Below are positions 28,246 through 37,610 of a DNA stretch of 64,000 bases, in pieces. The translations under genes were made by a program, and so were the position numbers. The notes beneath the pieces were generated by a model. The model was not told where the DNA came from. It saw only the letters and a list, made by a program, of their open reading frames with translations, and ran no database searches. Numbering within the stretch: position 1 is the first letter of the stretch; every line of letters begins with the position of its first letter. Origin of the DNA: Clostridium acidisoli DSM 12555 (GTDB taxonomy: Bacteria; Bacillota; Clostridia; Clostridiales; Clostridiaceae); contig NZ_FWXH01000003.1 of NCBI RefSeq assembly GCF_900176305.1, positions 1-64,000 on the forward strand. The letters run 5' to 3'.

Positions 28246-28746
28246 ATGATTGAATTAAAAGAACTTTCATTAGACGATAAAGCTAAGATATATGATATGC
28301 TTCATGAAATTGGACCAGGAGAAAATGGTTTTGAAAATAGAGGGTATTATGTTGATAATATTAATTTTCAAGATTATTTACTGGGAAATATTGAAATGAG
28401 CAAGGGAGTTAATTTGAATCCTAAGCTTGTACCTCAAACTATATACTGGTTATATATGGATAATCAGCCGGTTGGAATTGGGAAAATACGAGATTATCTT
28501 AACTGTAATTTAATGATATCAGGAGGACATATTGGATATTGCATACGGCCTTCTAAAAGGGGTTATGGTTATGGAAATACAATTTTATTAGAACTCTTGA
28601 AAAAAGCTAAAGAAAAAAATATAACTAAAGTTTTAATTACATGCAGGGATTATAATATACCATCGAGAAAGGTAATTGAAAAAAACGGTGGAAAGTTTCA
28701 AGATATAAATGACCATATCTGCAGATATTGGATAGATAATTTATAG
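28246..28746 (+). CDS. GNAT-family N-acetyltransferase
   Basis: This 166-residue acetyl-CoA-dependent acetyltransferase has the acetyl-CoA-binding motif A in IGYCIRPSKRGYGYGNTIL, where the RGYGYG loop holds the pyrophosphate, and motif B in VIEKNGGKF. It resembles the family of predicted acetyltransferases in which YWLY and PVGIGKIR strands precede motif A. The acceptor is unknown and could be a protein, an antibiotic-like compound or an amine. It starts 12 bases after valS and ends 16 bases before folC, so it belongs to that transcript. Confidence 0.88.
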   Translation: MIELKELSLDDKAKIYDMLHEIGPGENGFENRGYYVDNINFQDYLLGNIEMSKGVNLNPKLVPQTIYWLYMDNQPVGIGKIRDYLNCNLMISGGHIGYCIRPSKRGYGYGNTILLELLKKAKEKNITKVLITCRDYNIPSRKVIEKNGGKFQDINDHICRYWIDNL

Positions 28747-28762
28747 AAAAAGGATGTACAAA

Positions 28763-30058
28763 ATGAATTATAATGAAACTATGGAATATATAAAAAACAC
28801 AGCTAAATTTGGAAGCAACTATGGATTATCAAGAACACAAAAGATATTAGAATTTCTAGGAAATCCAGAAAAAAAGTTGAAATGTATTCATATAGCAGGA
28901 ACTAATGGAAAAGGATCTACAACAGTTATGATTGCAGAGATCCTTAAAAATGCAGGATATAAGATTGGGATGTATACCTCCCCTTTTCTTTTGGAGTTTG
29001 AAGAAAGAATACAAGTAAACGGAAAAAATATTCCTAAAGAGGATTTATGTCAAGTTGTAAGTGAACTTTCAAAAGCAGTAGAAAAAGTAGTTGCACTTGG
29101 TTATGAGCATCCTACAGAATTTGAAATAATAACGTGTGCTGCTTTTTTATATTTCTATAAAAAAGCAGTGGATTTTGTAGTTTTAGAGGTTGGCTTAGGT
29201 GGAAGACTGGATTCTACTAATGTGGTAGATCCTCTTTTATGTGTTATTACTTCAATAAGTTATGATCATATGAATATTTTAGGAAACACATTAAAAGAGA
29301 TAGCTTCTGAAAAGGCAGGCATTATAAAAGAAAGCAAGGCAGTAATATTATATCCTCAAAATCCAGAAAGTGAAGAGGTTATAGAAAATACATGTAAAGA
29401 AAAAAAATGTACTTTAATAAAAGTTAATAAGGATTCTGCTAGCTTCATAAAAGTTTATGAGGAGGATTCAAAGTATTTTCAATGTGTGGATATAAAGACA
29501 GAAACGGACACATACCATATAAAACTAGCACTATTAGGTGATTACCAACTTTTAAATTGTAGTACAGCAATTCACTGCATAGAGCAACTTATGAAATTAG
29601 GGGTTAAAGTAACAAAAGAAAATATCGAAAATGCACTTAGAGGAGTTAAATGGATTGGGCGACTTGAAGTGCTTCAAAATAAACCAACAGTTGTAATAGA
29701 TGGAGCACATAACATAGACGGAATAAGGAATCTAAGCAAAAGCATAACAAAATATTTTAAATATAACAAACTCATACTTATATTAGGGATACTTGCAGAT
29801 AAAGAAGTTGAAAAGATGGTAGAACTAATTGCAAAAAAAGCTGAAAAAATAATTACAGTAACGCCTCATAGTGACAGAGCAGAATTAGCTAAGGACTTAG
29901 AAGTTGTTGTTAAAAAATTTAATTTAAATTGTGAAAGTACAGATGACTACAAAATGGCTATTTCTAAAGCAAAGGGATATTGCAAGGATGATGATTTGCT
30001 CCTTATTGCAGGCTCTTTATATATGATAGGGGATATGAGGAAAATTTTAACTCATTAA
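28763..30058 (+). CDS. folC: Folylpolyglutamate synthase / dihydrofolate synthase
   Basis: FolC adds glutamate to folates with ATP, keeping them in the cell and making them usable by folate enzymes. The product of about 431 residues has the P-loop HIAGTNGKGSTT, the Mur-ligase-like centre with ISYDHMNILG and SEKAGIIK, and the C-terminal VIDGAHNIDGIR motif. ATG 28763 is preferred to ATG 28754, because AAAAGGA lies right on the earlier one and nine bases before the later one. It is in the valS transcript. I cannot tell whether it also has dihydrofolate synthase activity. Confidence 0.93.
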   Translation: MNYNETMEYIKNTAKFGSNYGLSRTQKILEFLGNPEKKLKCIHIAGTNGKGSTTVMIAEILKNAGYKIGMYTSPFLLEFEERIQVNGKNIPKEDLCQVVSELSKAVEKVVALGYEHPTEFEIITCAAFLYFYKKAVDFVVLEVGLGGRLDSTNVVDPLLCVITSISYDHMNILGNTLKEIASEKAGIIKESKAVILYPQNPESEEVIENTCKEKKCTLIKVNKDSASFIKVYEEDSKYFQCVDIKTETDTYHIKLALLGDYQLLNCSTAIHCIEQLMKLGVKVTKENIENALRGVKWIGRLEVLQNKPTVVIDGAHNIDGIRNLSKSITKYFKYNKLILILGILADKEVEKMVELIAKKAEKIITVTPHSDRAELAKDLEVVVKKFNLNCESTDDYKMAISKAKGYCKDDDLLLIAGSLYMIGDMRKILTH

Positions 30059-30076
30059 AAAATAGGTGGTTTAAGT

Positions 30077-30835
30077 ATGAAAGAAGTAGGGAAAATTAAA
30101 TGGTTTGGTGGATATAACCCTAATAGTGGAAAATTAAACGATTATGGATATATAATCAGAAAAAACAAACCTGATTTATATTTTAATAGAAGCCATATTA
30201 GGTGTAAAGCTAAGGAACTTACAAAAGGAAAAGCTGTATCTTTTGAAACGGGTATAAATTTCAAAAATAACATGGAGCAAGGGTTTAAGGTCAAACTATT
30301 AGAGAATGATGATAAGGAATTTATATTTAAAGAAGAAGTTTTTCAGTACCTAAGTAGCGAAGAAAAAATGAAACTAGAAGCAGATTATGAAGAAAACAGT
30401 ATAATTAGTTTGTGGCAATATATGGACTTGACACTTAAAATCAGGTTGCTTTTTAAGATAAGTGCTGAAAATATGGATACTTCAATTTTAGAAAAATTAC
30501 AAGAAGAGAATAAATTTATACGAGCGCTGATAATAATAGCTTGGATAAAGAACAATCAAGATAAAAAAGATATAACTTATGAAAAAGCAGAGGTGTTATT
30601 GTCTGTTTATCTTAAAGAAATCTCAAATAAAGAAGGTAAATTAGAAGAACTGAAGAGCATATTCCCTAAAAATAGAGAATATAAAGTAGATATAAAAAGG
30701 GATTGGATGAGGTGGACAATCCTAGAGTTTTTGCAAAACTGCAATAATACAAATATTGCAGTGGATATTGAAGACGGAAACAAGGAACTTATCAATCTTG
30801 TTACATGTATAAATGAATACATTAAAATGTTGTAA
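30077..30835 (+). CDS. Protein with cold-shock-like OB domain and helical C-terminal part
   Basis: The first 70 residues resemble a cold-shock domain: GKIKWFGGYN, then YGYIIRK, DLYFNRSHI and GKAVSFETGINFK match the GxVKWF / GFGFI / DVFVHFS / VxFxxxxG order of CspA, with the RNA-binding aromatics partly kept. The other 180 residues are charged and mostly helical with a Trp-rich end (WIKNNQDK, DWMRWTILEFLQ) and match nothing I recognise. It could be an RNA-binding regulator. It follows folC by 18 bases in the same transcript, with TAGGTGG before ATG. Confidence 0.65.
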   Translation: MKEVGKIKWFGGYNPNSGKLNDYGYIIRKNKPDLYFNRSHIRCKAKELTKGKAVSFETGINFKNNMEQGFKVKLLENDDKEFIFKEEVFQYLSSEEKMKLEADYEENSIISLWQYMDLTLKIRLLFKISAENMDTSILEKLQEENKFIRALIIIAWIKNNQDKKDITYEKAEVLLSVYLKEISNKEGKLEELKSIFPKNREYKVDIKRDWMRWTILEFLQNCNNTNIAVDIEDGNKELINLVTCINEYIKML

Positions 30836-30840
30836 ATATG

Positions 30841-30897
30841 AAAAGAAAGTCTTCGGTTTAAAGTCAAAACTTTAAACCGAAGGCTTTCTTTTTTTAG
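30841..30897. terminator. Terminator at the end of the valS-folC transcript
   Basis: A 24-bp stem (30841-30864 with 30869-30892, one G.U pair) around a CAAA loop runs into a T-rich tail. It lies between converging genes and likely works in both directions. Confidence 0.9.
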
Positions 30898-30974
30898 GTG
30901 AAAACTTATGGAAATACTTATAAACATAACCTTATGCGTATAAGTATTTCACTGATAAGCCTAATAAAAATTAA

Positions 30975-32198
30975 TTAGCTTCTATATGATCCATTTATCT
31001 TAACATAATCGTAGGTCAAGTCACAGCCCCAAGCAGTTGCTGAGTACTCTCCGTCATTTAAATCTATTGTGATGGTGATTTTTTCTTCCTCCAATATATT
31101 TTTTGCGAGAGTTTCGTCAAAACCAATATTTCCACCATTTTTACAAATTTGAATGGTTCCAATTTGGTTACTAAAGAAAATGTTTATAGCATCTACATTT
31201 AGATTGGCACCACTATAACCAAGTGCGCATAGTATTCTTCCCCAGTTAGCATCCGCACCAAAAAATGCTGCTTTCACAAGACTTGAAGTTATAACAGCTT
31301 TTGAGCATATCTTAGCATCCTCTAAAGTTTTTGAATGGTTTACTATAACCTCAAGAAGTTTGGTGGCACCTTCGCCATCCTTTGCAATCATTTTAGATAG
31401 TTCAATATTTAGAAAATGAAGTGCAGTTTTAAATGCCTCATAATTCTTGCTTTCAGAGTCGATTAATTCATTCTCACAAGCACCATTAGCAAGAACTATT
31501 ACCATATCGTTAGTGCTTGTATCTCCGTCAACAGAGACCATATTATAGGAATCCTCAACACTTTCTTTAAGGGATTTATTAAGCATAGACTTAGATATAT
31601 TTGCGTCTGTAGCTATAAATGAAAGCATGGTACCCATATTTGGATGTATCATTCCAGAACCTTTAGCAATGGCGCTTATCATGGACTTTTTACCATCAAT
31701 TTCAAATTCTATAGTGAGTTTTTTTAGAAAGGTATCAGTTGTCATTATAGCCTTTCCAGCATCTTCGCCACCTTCGTAAGAGAGTGAATCACAAGCCAGC
31801 TTAATTCCAGTTTTAATTTTATCAAATGGTAGAGGTTCACCAATTACACCTGTGGAAGCAACTAAAACTTCAGAAGAGGATAAATTTAATTCTTGTGCAG
31901 TTAATTCTGCCATAAGTTCTGCATCCTTATAGCCTTTATCTCCAGTACAAGCATTTGCATTGCCACTATTTGCTACAATTGCTTGTATGTTGTTGTTATC
32001 AATTGTTTTCATATTTAGAAGAACTGGGGCGGCTTTAACTATATTTCTAGTAAAAGCTGCTGCTGCTACAGCCTTTCTTTCGCTATATATAACGCATAAA
32101 TCTTTTTTTGATTTTTTGAGTCCACAGTGAATACCAGATGCTTTAAAAAAAGGGACATCAGTTATGGTTTTATTTTCTAATATTTTTATTGATTTCAT
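30975..32198 (-). CDS. argJ: Bifunctional ornithine acetyltransferase / N-acetylglutamate synthase
   Basis: ArgJ moves the acetyl group from N-acetylornithine to glutamate, recycling acetyl in arginine synthesis, and in bifunctional forms also makes N-acetylglutamate from acetyl-CoA. The 407-residue precursor carries the self-cleavage site GSGMIHPNMGTML, with Thr190 the predicted new N-terminal nucleophile (common form NMATML). The oxyanion-type STGVIGEPLP loop is present. The gene lies 29 bases after argC on the minus strand, forming argCJ. Confidence 0.96.
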   Translation of the reverse strand: MKSIKILENKTITDVPFFKASGIHCGLKKSKKDLCVIYSERKAVAAAAFTRNIVKAAPVLLNMKTIDNNNIQAIVANSGNANACTGDKGYKDAELMAELTAQELNLSSSEVLVASTGVIGEPLPFDKIKTGIKLACDSLSYEGGEDAGKAIMTTDTFLKKLTIEFEIDGKKSMISAIAKGSGMIHPNMGTMLSFIATDANISKSMLNKSLKESVEDSYNMVSVDGDTSTNDMVIVLANGACENELIDSESKNYEAFKTALHFLNIELSKMIAKDGEGATKLLEVIVNHSKTLEDAKICSKAVITSSLVKAAFFGADANWGRILCALGYSGANLNVDAINIFFSNQIGTIQICKNGGNIGFDETLAKNILEEEKITITIDLNDGEYSATAWGCDLTYDYVKINGSYRS

Positions 32199-32227
32199 AT
32201 AGAAAGCCTTCTTTCATTAATTTATAT

Positions 32228-33265
32228 TTATGCAAAAATAGGAATGAGTTCTAATGCTTTGGTTTCTTCTATTCCAAACATTAAATTCATATTTTGAATT
32301 GCTTGCCCTGCAGCACCTTTAATAAGATTATCAATTGCAGAGATAACAATAACTTTGTTTGTTCTATGGTCTATTCTTAGACTTATATCACAAAAATTCG
32401 AATCTTTAACAAATCTAGTTTCAGGTAATTCCTCAGTAACTCTAACAAAGCAACTATCTTTATAAAAGTCTCTATATAGATTTAATAAATCTTCTAATTT
32501 GTATTTTTTATTTAAGGTGGCGTAACAAACAGCAAGAATTCCTCTATTCATAGGGACAAGATGAGGAGTAAATGTTAATTTTATATCCTCTTTTGCCATT
32601 GTGGAAAGAGTTTGTTCGATTTCTGGAGTATGTCTATGAGTTGTAACACCATAGGCCTTAATTGATTCATTGCATTCCACAAATAGGTTACCGGTAGCAG
32701 CTTTTCTACCTGCACCAGATACCCCAGATTTTGCATCAATTATAATAGAAGATGTATCTATTATGTGATTTTTTACTAAAGGTATAAGCGCTAGTGAACT
32801 AGCTGTTGGATAACATCCAGGATTAGCAACTAAGTTAGCCTTTTTAATTTCTTCTTTGTTTATTTCAGGTAGTCCGTACACAGCTTTAGATAATAAATCT
32901 GGATATGTATGTTCAAGTTTATACCATTCTTTATACAAGGATTTGTCCTTAAGTCTAAAGTCAGAACCAATATCAATTAGCTTAACACCAATGTCCATAG
33001 CTTTTTTTCCAAATTCCAAAGCTTTTCCAGAAGGTAAAGCTGTAAAAAGAACATCTATATCATTTAAGCGTTCAAAGGCCTCGTGAATATTTATACATTT
33101 TTTATCAATAAAGTTTTTAAAACCAGAATAAACATCACAAAAAGGCTCCCCAACGTAACTATTAGAACATAAAAAATCAATGTTAACATCTGGGTGGCTA
33201 TAAAGTAATCTTGTAAGTTCTGTGCCAGAATAACCTGTTGCACCAATAATACCAACGTTTATCAT
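32228..33265 (-). CDS. argC: N-acetyl-gamma-glutamyl-phosphate reductase
   Basis: ArgC reduces N-acetylglutamyl phosphate to the semialdehyde with NADPH, the third step of ornithine/arginine synthesis. The product of about 345 residues has the Rossmann start [18 protein letters not shown], the catalytic Cys in [10 protein letters not shown], and the C-terminal His motif [10 protein letters not shown] start at ATG 33265, seven bases past GGAGTG; the GTG nine bases earlier lies in that ribosome site. It heads the minus-strand argCJ pair, divergent from argBD. Confidence 0.95.
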   Translation of the reverse strand: MINVGIIGATGYSGTELTRLLYSHPDVNIDFLCSNSYVGEPFCDVYSGFKNFIDKKCINIHEAFERLNDIDVLFTALPSGKALEFGKKAMDIGVKLIDIGSDFRLKDKSLYKEWYKLEHTYPDLLSKAVYGLPEINKEEIKKANLVANPGCYPTASSLALIPLVKNHIIDTSSIIIDAKSGVSGAGRKAATGNLFVECNESIKAYGVTTHRHTPEIEQTLSTMAKEDIKLTFTPHLVPMNRGILAVCYATLNKKYKLEDLLNLYRDFYKDSCFVRVTEELPETRFVKDSNFCDISLRIDHRTNKVIVISAIDNLIKGAAGQAIQNMNLMFGIEETKALELIPIFA

Positions 33266-33300
33266 AAATATCACTCCAATTTAAGTAAGGTTTTAAAATA

Positions 33301-33329
33301 ATTATACATAACTAATCATAAATATTCAA
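33301..33329 (-). promoter_or_regulatory. Promoter of argCJ with possible ARG box
   Basis: On the minus strand TTGAAT (33329-33324) and TATAAT (33306-33301) are 17 bases apart. The -35 box lies in CATAAATATTCAATAAAAA, which resembles an ArgR/AhrC operator half-site pair. Confidence 0.65.
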
Positions 33330-33357
33330 TAAAAATAAGAAAATTAACTAATATTTA

Positions 33358-33386
33358 TTGAATAAATCTTTTTTAATGTGTATAAT
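33358..33386 (+). promoter_or_regulatory. Promoter of argBD with possible ARG box
   Basis: TTGAAT (33358-33363) and TATAAT (33381-33386) are 17 bases apart. The -35 box lies in ATATTTATTGAATAAATC, a near mirror image of the argCJ site 30 bases away. One repressor complex could close both promoters. Confidence 0.65.
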
Positions 33387-33420
33387 TATACATGTAAAAG
33401 GATAAGGTAGGTGCTTGAAT

Positions 33421-34314
33421 GTGAATATTGTTTTTAATGATGAAGCTTTAGAACCTTTGCCTGAAATTGAAAAGCTAAGGGGAAAAACATTTGTTGTAAA
33501 ATATGGAGGCAGTATAGTTAATGATGAAAAAGCCACAAAGAATTTTTTTAGAGATATAGCTCTATTAAAAATGCATGGCATCAATATAATAATTGTCCAT
33601 GGTGGCGGACCAATAATTTCTAAATGGCTTAAAATTGCTGGTATAGAGTCTAGATTTGTTAACGGACTTAGATTCACAGATGAAAAAGTTATGGAAGTAG
33701 TTCAAATGGTATTGGCAGGACAAGTTAATAAGGATTTAGTGCTAAATTTGAATTTAAGAGGAGTTAATGCTATAGGAATATGTGGAATAGATGACAAGCT
33801 TATTGAAGCTGAGAAAAAATATGTTATAGAAGATGGCAAAAAGATAGATATAGGTTATGTAGGTGAAGTAAAAAGTATTAATGAGAGAATGCTTTTAGGA
33901 ATTATAAAAAATGGTCAGATTCCAGTGATTTCTCCAATAGGCTTTGATACAGACGGGAACAAATATAATATTAATGCAGACTATGTAGCTTCATATATAA
34001 GTTCTGCTATTAAGGCAGATAAGCTGATTATATTAACAGATGTAGAGGGTGTTTATAGAGATATAAATGATAGAGAAAGTCTTATACCTTATCTTAATTT
34101 AGATGAAATTGAAACTTATATTAATGAAGGCATAATATGTGGAGGAATGATTCCTAAAATGGAATGTTGTAGTGATGCAATAAAAAATGGAACTAAAAGA
34201 GTACATCTTATTTATGGGAAAAATGAGCATTGCCTTATAAATGACATATTTAGTAATAAAGGTACTGTAATAGAAGAGAAGGAGTATGATGATAAATGTC
34301 AAAAAATAATATAA
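33421..34314 (+). CDS. argB: N-acetylglutamate kinase
   Basis: ArgB phosphorylates N-acetylglutamate, the step usually feedback-inhibited by arginine. The amino-acid-kinase-fold protein of about 297 residues has VVKYGGSIVND, the glycine loop IIVHGGGPIISKW, GLRFTDEKVMEVV, and the ATP-binding part ITDVEGVYRD and GGMIPKMECC. GTG 33421 is the better start because AAGGTAGGTG lies eight bases before it; TTG 33415 is too close. The extra N-terminal helix seen in arginine-sensitive forms appears present. It overlaps argD by 19 bases, so translation is coupled. Confidence 0.95.
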   Translation: MNIVFNDEALEPLPEIEKLRGKTFVVKYGGSIVNDEKATKNFFRDIALLKMHGINIIIVHGGGPIISKWLKIAGIESRFVNGLRFTDEKVMEVVQMVLAGQVNKDLVLNLNLRGVNAIGICGIDDKLIEAEKKYVIEDGKKIDIGYVGEVKSINERMLLGIIKNGQIPVISPIGFDTDGNKYNINADYVASYISSAIKADKLIILTDVEGVYRDINDRESLIPYLNLDEIETYINEGIICGGMIPKMECCSDAIKNGTKRVHLIYGKNEHCLINDIFSNKGTVIEEKEYDDKCQKII

Positions 34315-35468
34315 TGAATACTTACGGTAGGTTTGATGTAGTGTTTGAAAAGGGAAAAGGAACAAGAATTTTTGACAAAGATGGCATAGAATATATTGAT
34401 TTTGTATCTGGAGTTGCTGTAAATTGTTTAGGGCACTCAAATCCTAAAATAGTTGAAACTATAAAAAATCAAGCAGAAAAAATTATGCATATCTCAAATT
34501 ATTACTGGAATGAAAATGCAATGAATTTAGCAGAAAAATTATGTAAAAATTCTGATCATCAAAAAGTATTTTTCTGCAATAGTGGAACAGAAGCTATTGA
34601 AACTGCTTTAAAACTTTCAAGAAAATATGGAAAACTATCTTCTAAAAACAAAGGTGACAAAAATGAAATAATATATATGAATAATTCTTTTCACGGACGT
34701 ACTATGGGATCACTATCTGTAACAGGACAGCCAAAATATCAAGAACCATTTAGGCCTCTTGTTGGTAATGTAAAAAGTGTTAAATTTAATGATGTTAAAG
34801 AACTAGAAAAAGTTGTAAATGAAAATACGTGCGCAATTATACTTGAACCAATACAAGGAGAAGGCGGGATTATATGCGCGGATATAGAATTTTTAAAAAC
34901 TGCTAGAAAGCTTTGTGATAAATATGATGCCTTATTAATTTTTGATGAGGTGCAATGTGGAATTGGTAGAAGCGGAAAATTGTTTGCATATCAAAAATAT
35001 GGTGTTGTGCCAGATCTAATATGTATAGCTAAGGCTCTTGGCGGAGGCTTTCCAATTGGAGCACTTCTTGCAAAAGAGAAGGCAGCAGAAGCTTTTGTTC
35101 CGGGCGATCATGGAAATACTTATGGCGGAAATCCACTTGGCACTGCAATAGGTTGTTGCATATTAGATGAGCTAATTGACGGAAATGTAATTAATTCAGT
35201 AGACGAAAAAGGTGAATATATAAAAGCAAAGCTTAACACATTTAAGGAAAAATATAACGTTATTGAAGAAATAAGGGGCATGGGCCTTTTAATTGGGATA
35301 AAACTCAATGTAGATAATAAACTTTTTTCAACTAAATGTTTTGAGAAAAAACTTTTAGTTATAACTGCAGGTGATGGTGTTGTAAGATTGTTACCACCTT
35401 TAAATGTATCTAAAGAGGATATAGATGCTGCACTTGATATTGTAGAAGAAGTGATTAAAGAAATGTAA
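34296..35468 (+). CDS. argD: Acetylornithine aminotransferase
   Basis: ArgD moves an amino group from glutamate to N-acetylglutamate semialdehyde. The 390-residue class III PLP enzyme has the NSGTEAIETALK cofactor loop, LIFDEVQCGIGRSGK with the pyridine-binding Asp, and the Schiff-base Lys in CIAKALGGGFPIGA. GAAGGAG precedes ATG inside the end of argB. argC, argJ, argB and argD together give acetylornithine from glutamate; argF, argG and argH are not in the window. It may also serve succinyl-DAP in some bacteria, but the acetylase route genes here make that unnecessary. Confidence 0.95.
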   Translation: MSKNNIMNTYGRFDVVFEKGKGTRIFDKDGIEYIDFVSGVAVNCLGHSNPKIVETIKNQAEKIMHISNYYWNENAMNLAEKLCKNSDHQKVFFCNSGTEAIETALKLSRKYGKLSSKNKGDKNEIIYMNNSFHGRTMGSLSVTGQPKYQEPFRPLVGNVKSVKFNDVKELEKVVNENTCAIILEPIQGEGGIICADIEFLKTARKLCDKYDALLIFDEVQCGIGRSGKLFAYQKYGVVPDLICIAKALGGGFPIGALLAKEKAAEAFVPGDHGNTYGGNPLGTAIGCCILDELIDGNVINSVDEKGEYIKAKLNTFKEKYNVIEEIRGMGLLIGIKLNVDNKLFSTKCFEKKLLVITAGDGVVRLLPPLNVSKEDIDAALDIVEEVIKEM

Positions 35469-35490
35469 TTTATAAATATTAAAAAACTTT

Positions 35491-35519
35491 AGAATCGATG
35501 AAAGTCGGTTCTTTTTTTA
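35491..35519 (+). terminator. Terminator after argD
   Basis: AGAATCGA (35491-35498) pairs with TCGGTTCT (35505-35512), one G.U pair, followed by T7. It lies 22 bases after the argD stop. Confidence 0.8.
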
Positions 35520-35671
35520 TGGATAAGTTACTAAGCATAACGTATTCAGAAGAATATTGACAGTAGCTTAGAAACATATTAAAATTTAGTAGTATATGAT
35601 GTACTACTAAATTTGAAAATTATGGTTGTATTATAAAGATTAGAAAAAATTTTATAAAGGGGATATTATGT

Positions 35672-36499
35672 ATGAATATTAATACACAATTAAGAGATAT
35701 GATTAGTGCATTTTCAAAGCTAGAAGGAGTGGAAGGTATTTTATTAGCAGGATCACATGCTATGAAAACTAATGATAAGGATTCAGATTATGATATTTAT
35801 ATCTACACAATTAAGGAAATATCAATAGAAAATAGAAAAACAATTACTGATGTATTTTGTAGTTATATAGAGTTAAATAATACTTTTTGGGAGAAGGAGG
35901 ATGACGGATTTTTAAAAAGAGACAATGTCCCTATAGAAATTATATATAGAAACTTAAATTTTATTGATGATTTATTAAATAGAACTTTAATAAAATGTGA
36001 AGCAGATGTGGGATATACTACTTGTTTTTGGTCCAATTTCATAAATTCAAGTATATTGTATGATAAAAATGGCAATTTAAATAAGCTTCAAAAGAAGTAT
36101 AAAGTATCATATCCTCATGAATTAAAGGAAAACATAGTAAAGAAGAATTATCCTTTATTAAGGCTTCAAGTGCCGGCATACTATTATCAAATAGAGAAAG
36201 CATTAAAAAGAGATGATTATATTAGTGTGAATCATAGAGTTGCGGCTTTATTTGCAAGTTATTTTGATATTATTTTTGCCATAAATGAAGCTCCTCACCC
36301 CGGTGAAAAAAAGATTCTTAAGATTATAAAAGATAACAAATTTAAGGCACCAAACAATATGGAGTTAAGCATTAATAATATTTTAAAGTTTTCAGTTTCA
36401 AAGAATTCATATATATTGAATGAAATAGATTTATTAGTTAAAAATTTGGATGCGTTATTGAAAAAGGAAGGGTTGTGGCAAGAGTGGATGAAATATTAA
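35672..36499 (+). CDS. Nucleotidyltransferase-fold protein
   Basis: The 275-residue protein has a pol-beta-type nucleotidyltransferase core: LLAGSHAMKTNDKDSDYDIYI is the GS-x(10)-DxD-like metal motif. Helical C-terminal parts resemble aminoglycoside-type or DUF4037 nucleotidyltransferases. It could transfer AMP to a small molecule or a protein; the substrate is unknown. AAAGGGGAT precedes ATG. Its last 25 bases overlap the start of the TrmB-type regulator, so the two are made together and may work as a pair. Confidence 0.78.
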   Translation: MNINTQLRDMISAFSKLEGVEGILLAGSHAMKTNDKDSDYDIYIYTIKEISIENRKTITDVFCSYIELNNTFWEKEDDGFLKRDNVPIEIIYRNLNFIDDLLNRTLIKCEADVGYTTCFWSNFINSSILYDKNGNLNKLQKKYKVSYPHELKENIVKKNYPLLRLQVPAYYYQIEKALKRDDYISVNHRVAALFASYFDIIFAINEAPHPGEKKILKIIKDNKFKAPNNMELSINNILKFSVSKNSYILNEIDLLVKNLDALLKKEGLWQEWMKY

Positions 36500-37263
36500 G
36501 TTTATTAAAGAAGTTGAATTTTTCAAAAACAGAGGCAGCAGTTTATGTTGATTTGTTGAAGAATTCAAGCTTAAATGGATATCAAATTGCCAAAAATTTA
36601 AATATATCTCGTTCTTCGGTGTATTCAGCTTTAGACAATCTGTATAAAAAAGGTGTTGTGTTTTTGTTACCTGGAGACTCTCAAATATATAAAGCAGAGG
36701 ATCCATCAGTGTTAACAAATAAAATGAAAGATGAATTTGTCGAAGCAGCAGATTTATTGGAAATAAAATTACAACAATTAAAAACAACGGATTCAGAAGA
36801 AAGATATTTAAATATTGAAGGTTATAACAATGTTGTGGCCAAAGTAAAGGAACTACTTTTAATAGCAAAAAAAGAAGTTTATATAAATACTGATTTTGAT
36901 TTACAAATCTTTTCAAAAGAATTTATTGAGCTCCAAAAGAGGTCAGTTAGAATAATTATTTTCTCTTTCTCTAAGGTAAATGGTGAAAATCTGCCAGTAG
37001 AAATTTATAAACATGATGATTACAATTGTTTTGGAAAGCAAACAAGAATAATGTTAGTTGTAGATTGCAAAAAGACATTAGTAGCAGATAAAGGTCCAAA
37101 CAGAGAAGAGTTTCTAGGTACATTTACAGAAAATGCTCTTTTAACAGCTGTGGTTTCTGAGCACATTCATAATGATATATACCTTTTAAAATTAAAAAAA
37201 ATATATAAAAAGAATTTAATTAATAAAGATATAAAGTTAAACACTATGTTTGAGAATAGATAA
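36475..37263 (+). CDS. TrmB-family transcriptional regulator
   Basis: This 262-residue DNA-binding protein has an N-terminal winged helix (LKKLNFSKTEAAVYVDLLKN, then ISRSSVYSALDNLYKKGVV) and a C-terminal effector domain of the TrmB type with KEVYINTDFDLQIF and phospholipase-D-like strands. TrmB proteins commonly sense sugars or related metabolites. It starts with GTG behind AAGGAAGGG, inside the nucleotidyltransferase gene. No obvious target operator was found nearby, and it ends at a strong terminator. Confidence 0.8.
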   Translation: MARVDEILSLLKKLNFSKTEAAVYVDLLKNSSLNGYQIAKNLNISRSSVYSALDNLYKKGVVFLLPGDSQIYKAEDPSVLTNKMKDEFVEAADLLEIKLQQLKTTDSEERYLNIEGYNNVVAKVKELLLIAKKEVYINTDFDLQIFSKEFIELQKRSVRIIIFSFSKVNGENLPVEIYKHDDYNCFGKQTRIMLVVDCKKTLVADKGPNREEFLGTFTENALLTAVVSEHIHNDIYLLKLKKIYKKNLINKDIKLNTMFENR

Positions 37264-37277
37264 ATAAGGATATGAAG

Positions 37278-37316
37278 CATAAAGACTCTCACTTCTATAA
37301 GTGGAGAGTCTTTATG
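37278..37316. terminator. Terminator between the TrmB regulator and TSCPD genes
   Basis: A long stem CATAAAGACTCTCACTT with its complement (one extra G on the 3' side) around a four-base loop, followed by TCTTTT. The flanking genes converge. Confidence 0.8.
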
Positions 37317-37361
37317 TCTTTTAAGTGCTAGATTTTTTAATTTGCACTTTACAGATTAAAG

Positions 37362-37610
37362 TTATTTTTTTAGAACTAGTGTTTCCAAGGCATTAACAAA
37401 TTGATCTGGGCAGGAGGTTCCTCTTCCACCACAATCAATACCTTTTAAACGTTCAATGGCAGCATCAACACTCAAACCTTCTACTAGTCTAGAAATAGCT
37501 TGAAGATTTCCATTACAACCACCTAAAAAAGAAACATTGACAATTTTATTATCTTTGATATCAAAATCTATTTTTCTTGAGCAAACGCCCTTTGGTTCAT
37601 AAGTATACAT
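37362..37610 (-). CDS. TSCPD domain protein
   Basis: This protein of about 82 residues is of the short TSCPD family, named for its GTSCPDQ motif near the end. Conserved Cys residues are in KGVCSRKIDF, LGGCNGNL and IDCGGRGTSCPDQ, and could bind a metal. The same domain is found at the C terminus of class II ribonucleotide reductases, but the role of the free form is unknown. I place the start at ATG 37610, ten bases after GAGGTGG; an in-frame ATG at 37640 lies upstream of that site. Confidence 0.8.
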   Translation of the reverse strand: MYTYEPKGVCSRKIDFDIKDNKIVNVSFLGGCNGNLQAISRLVEGLSVDAAIERLKGIDCGGRGTSCPDQFVNALETLVLKK

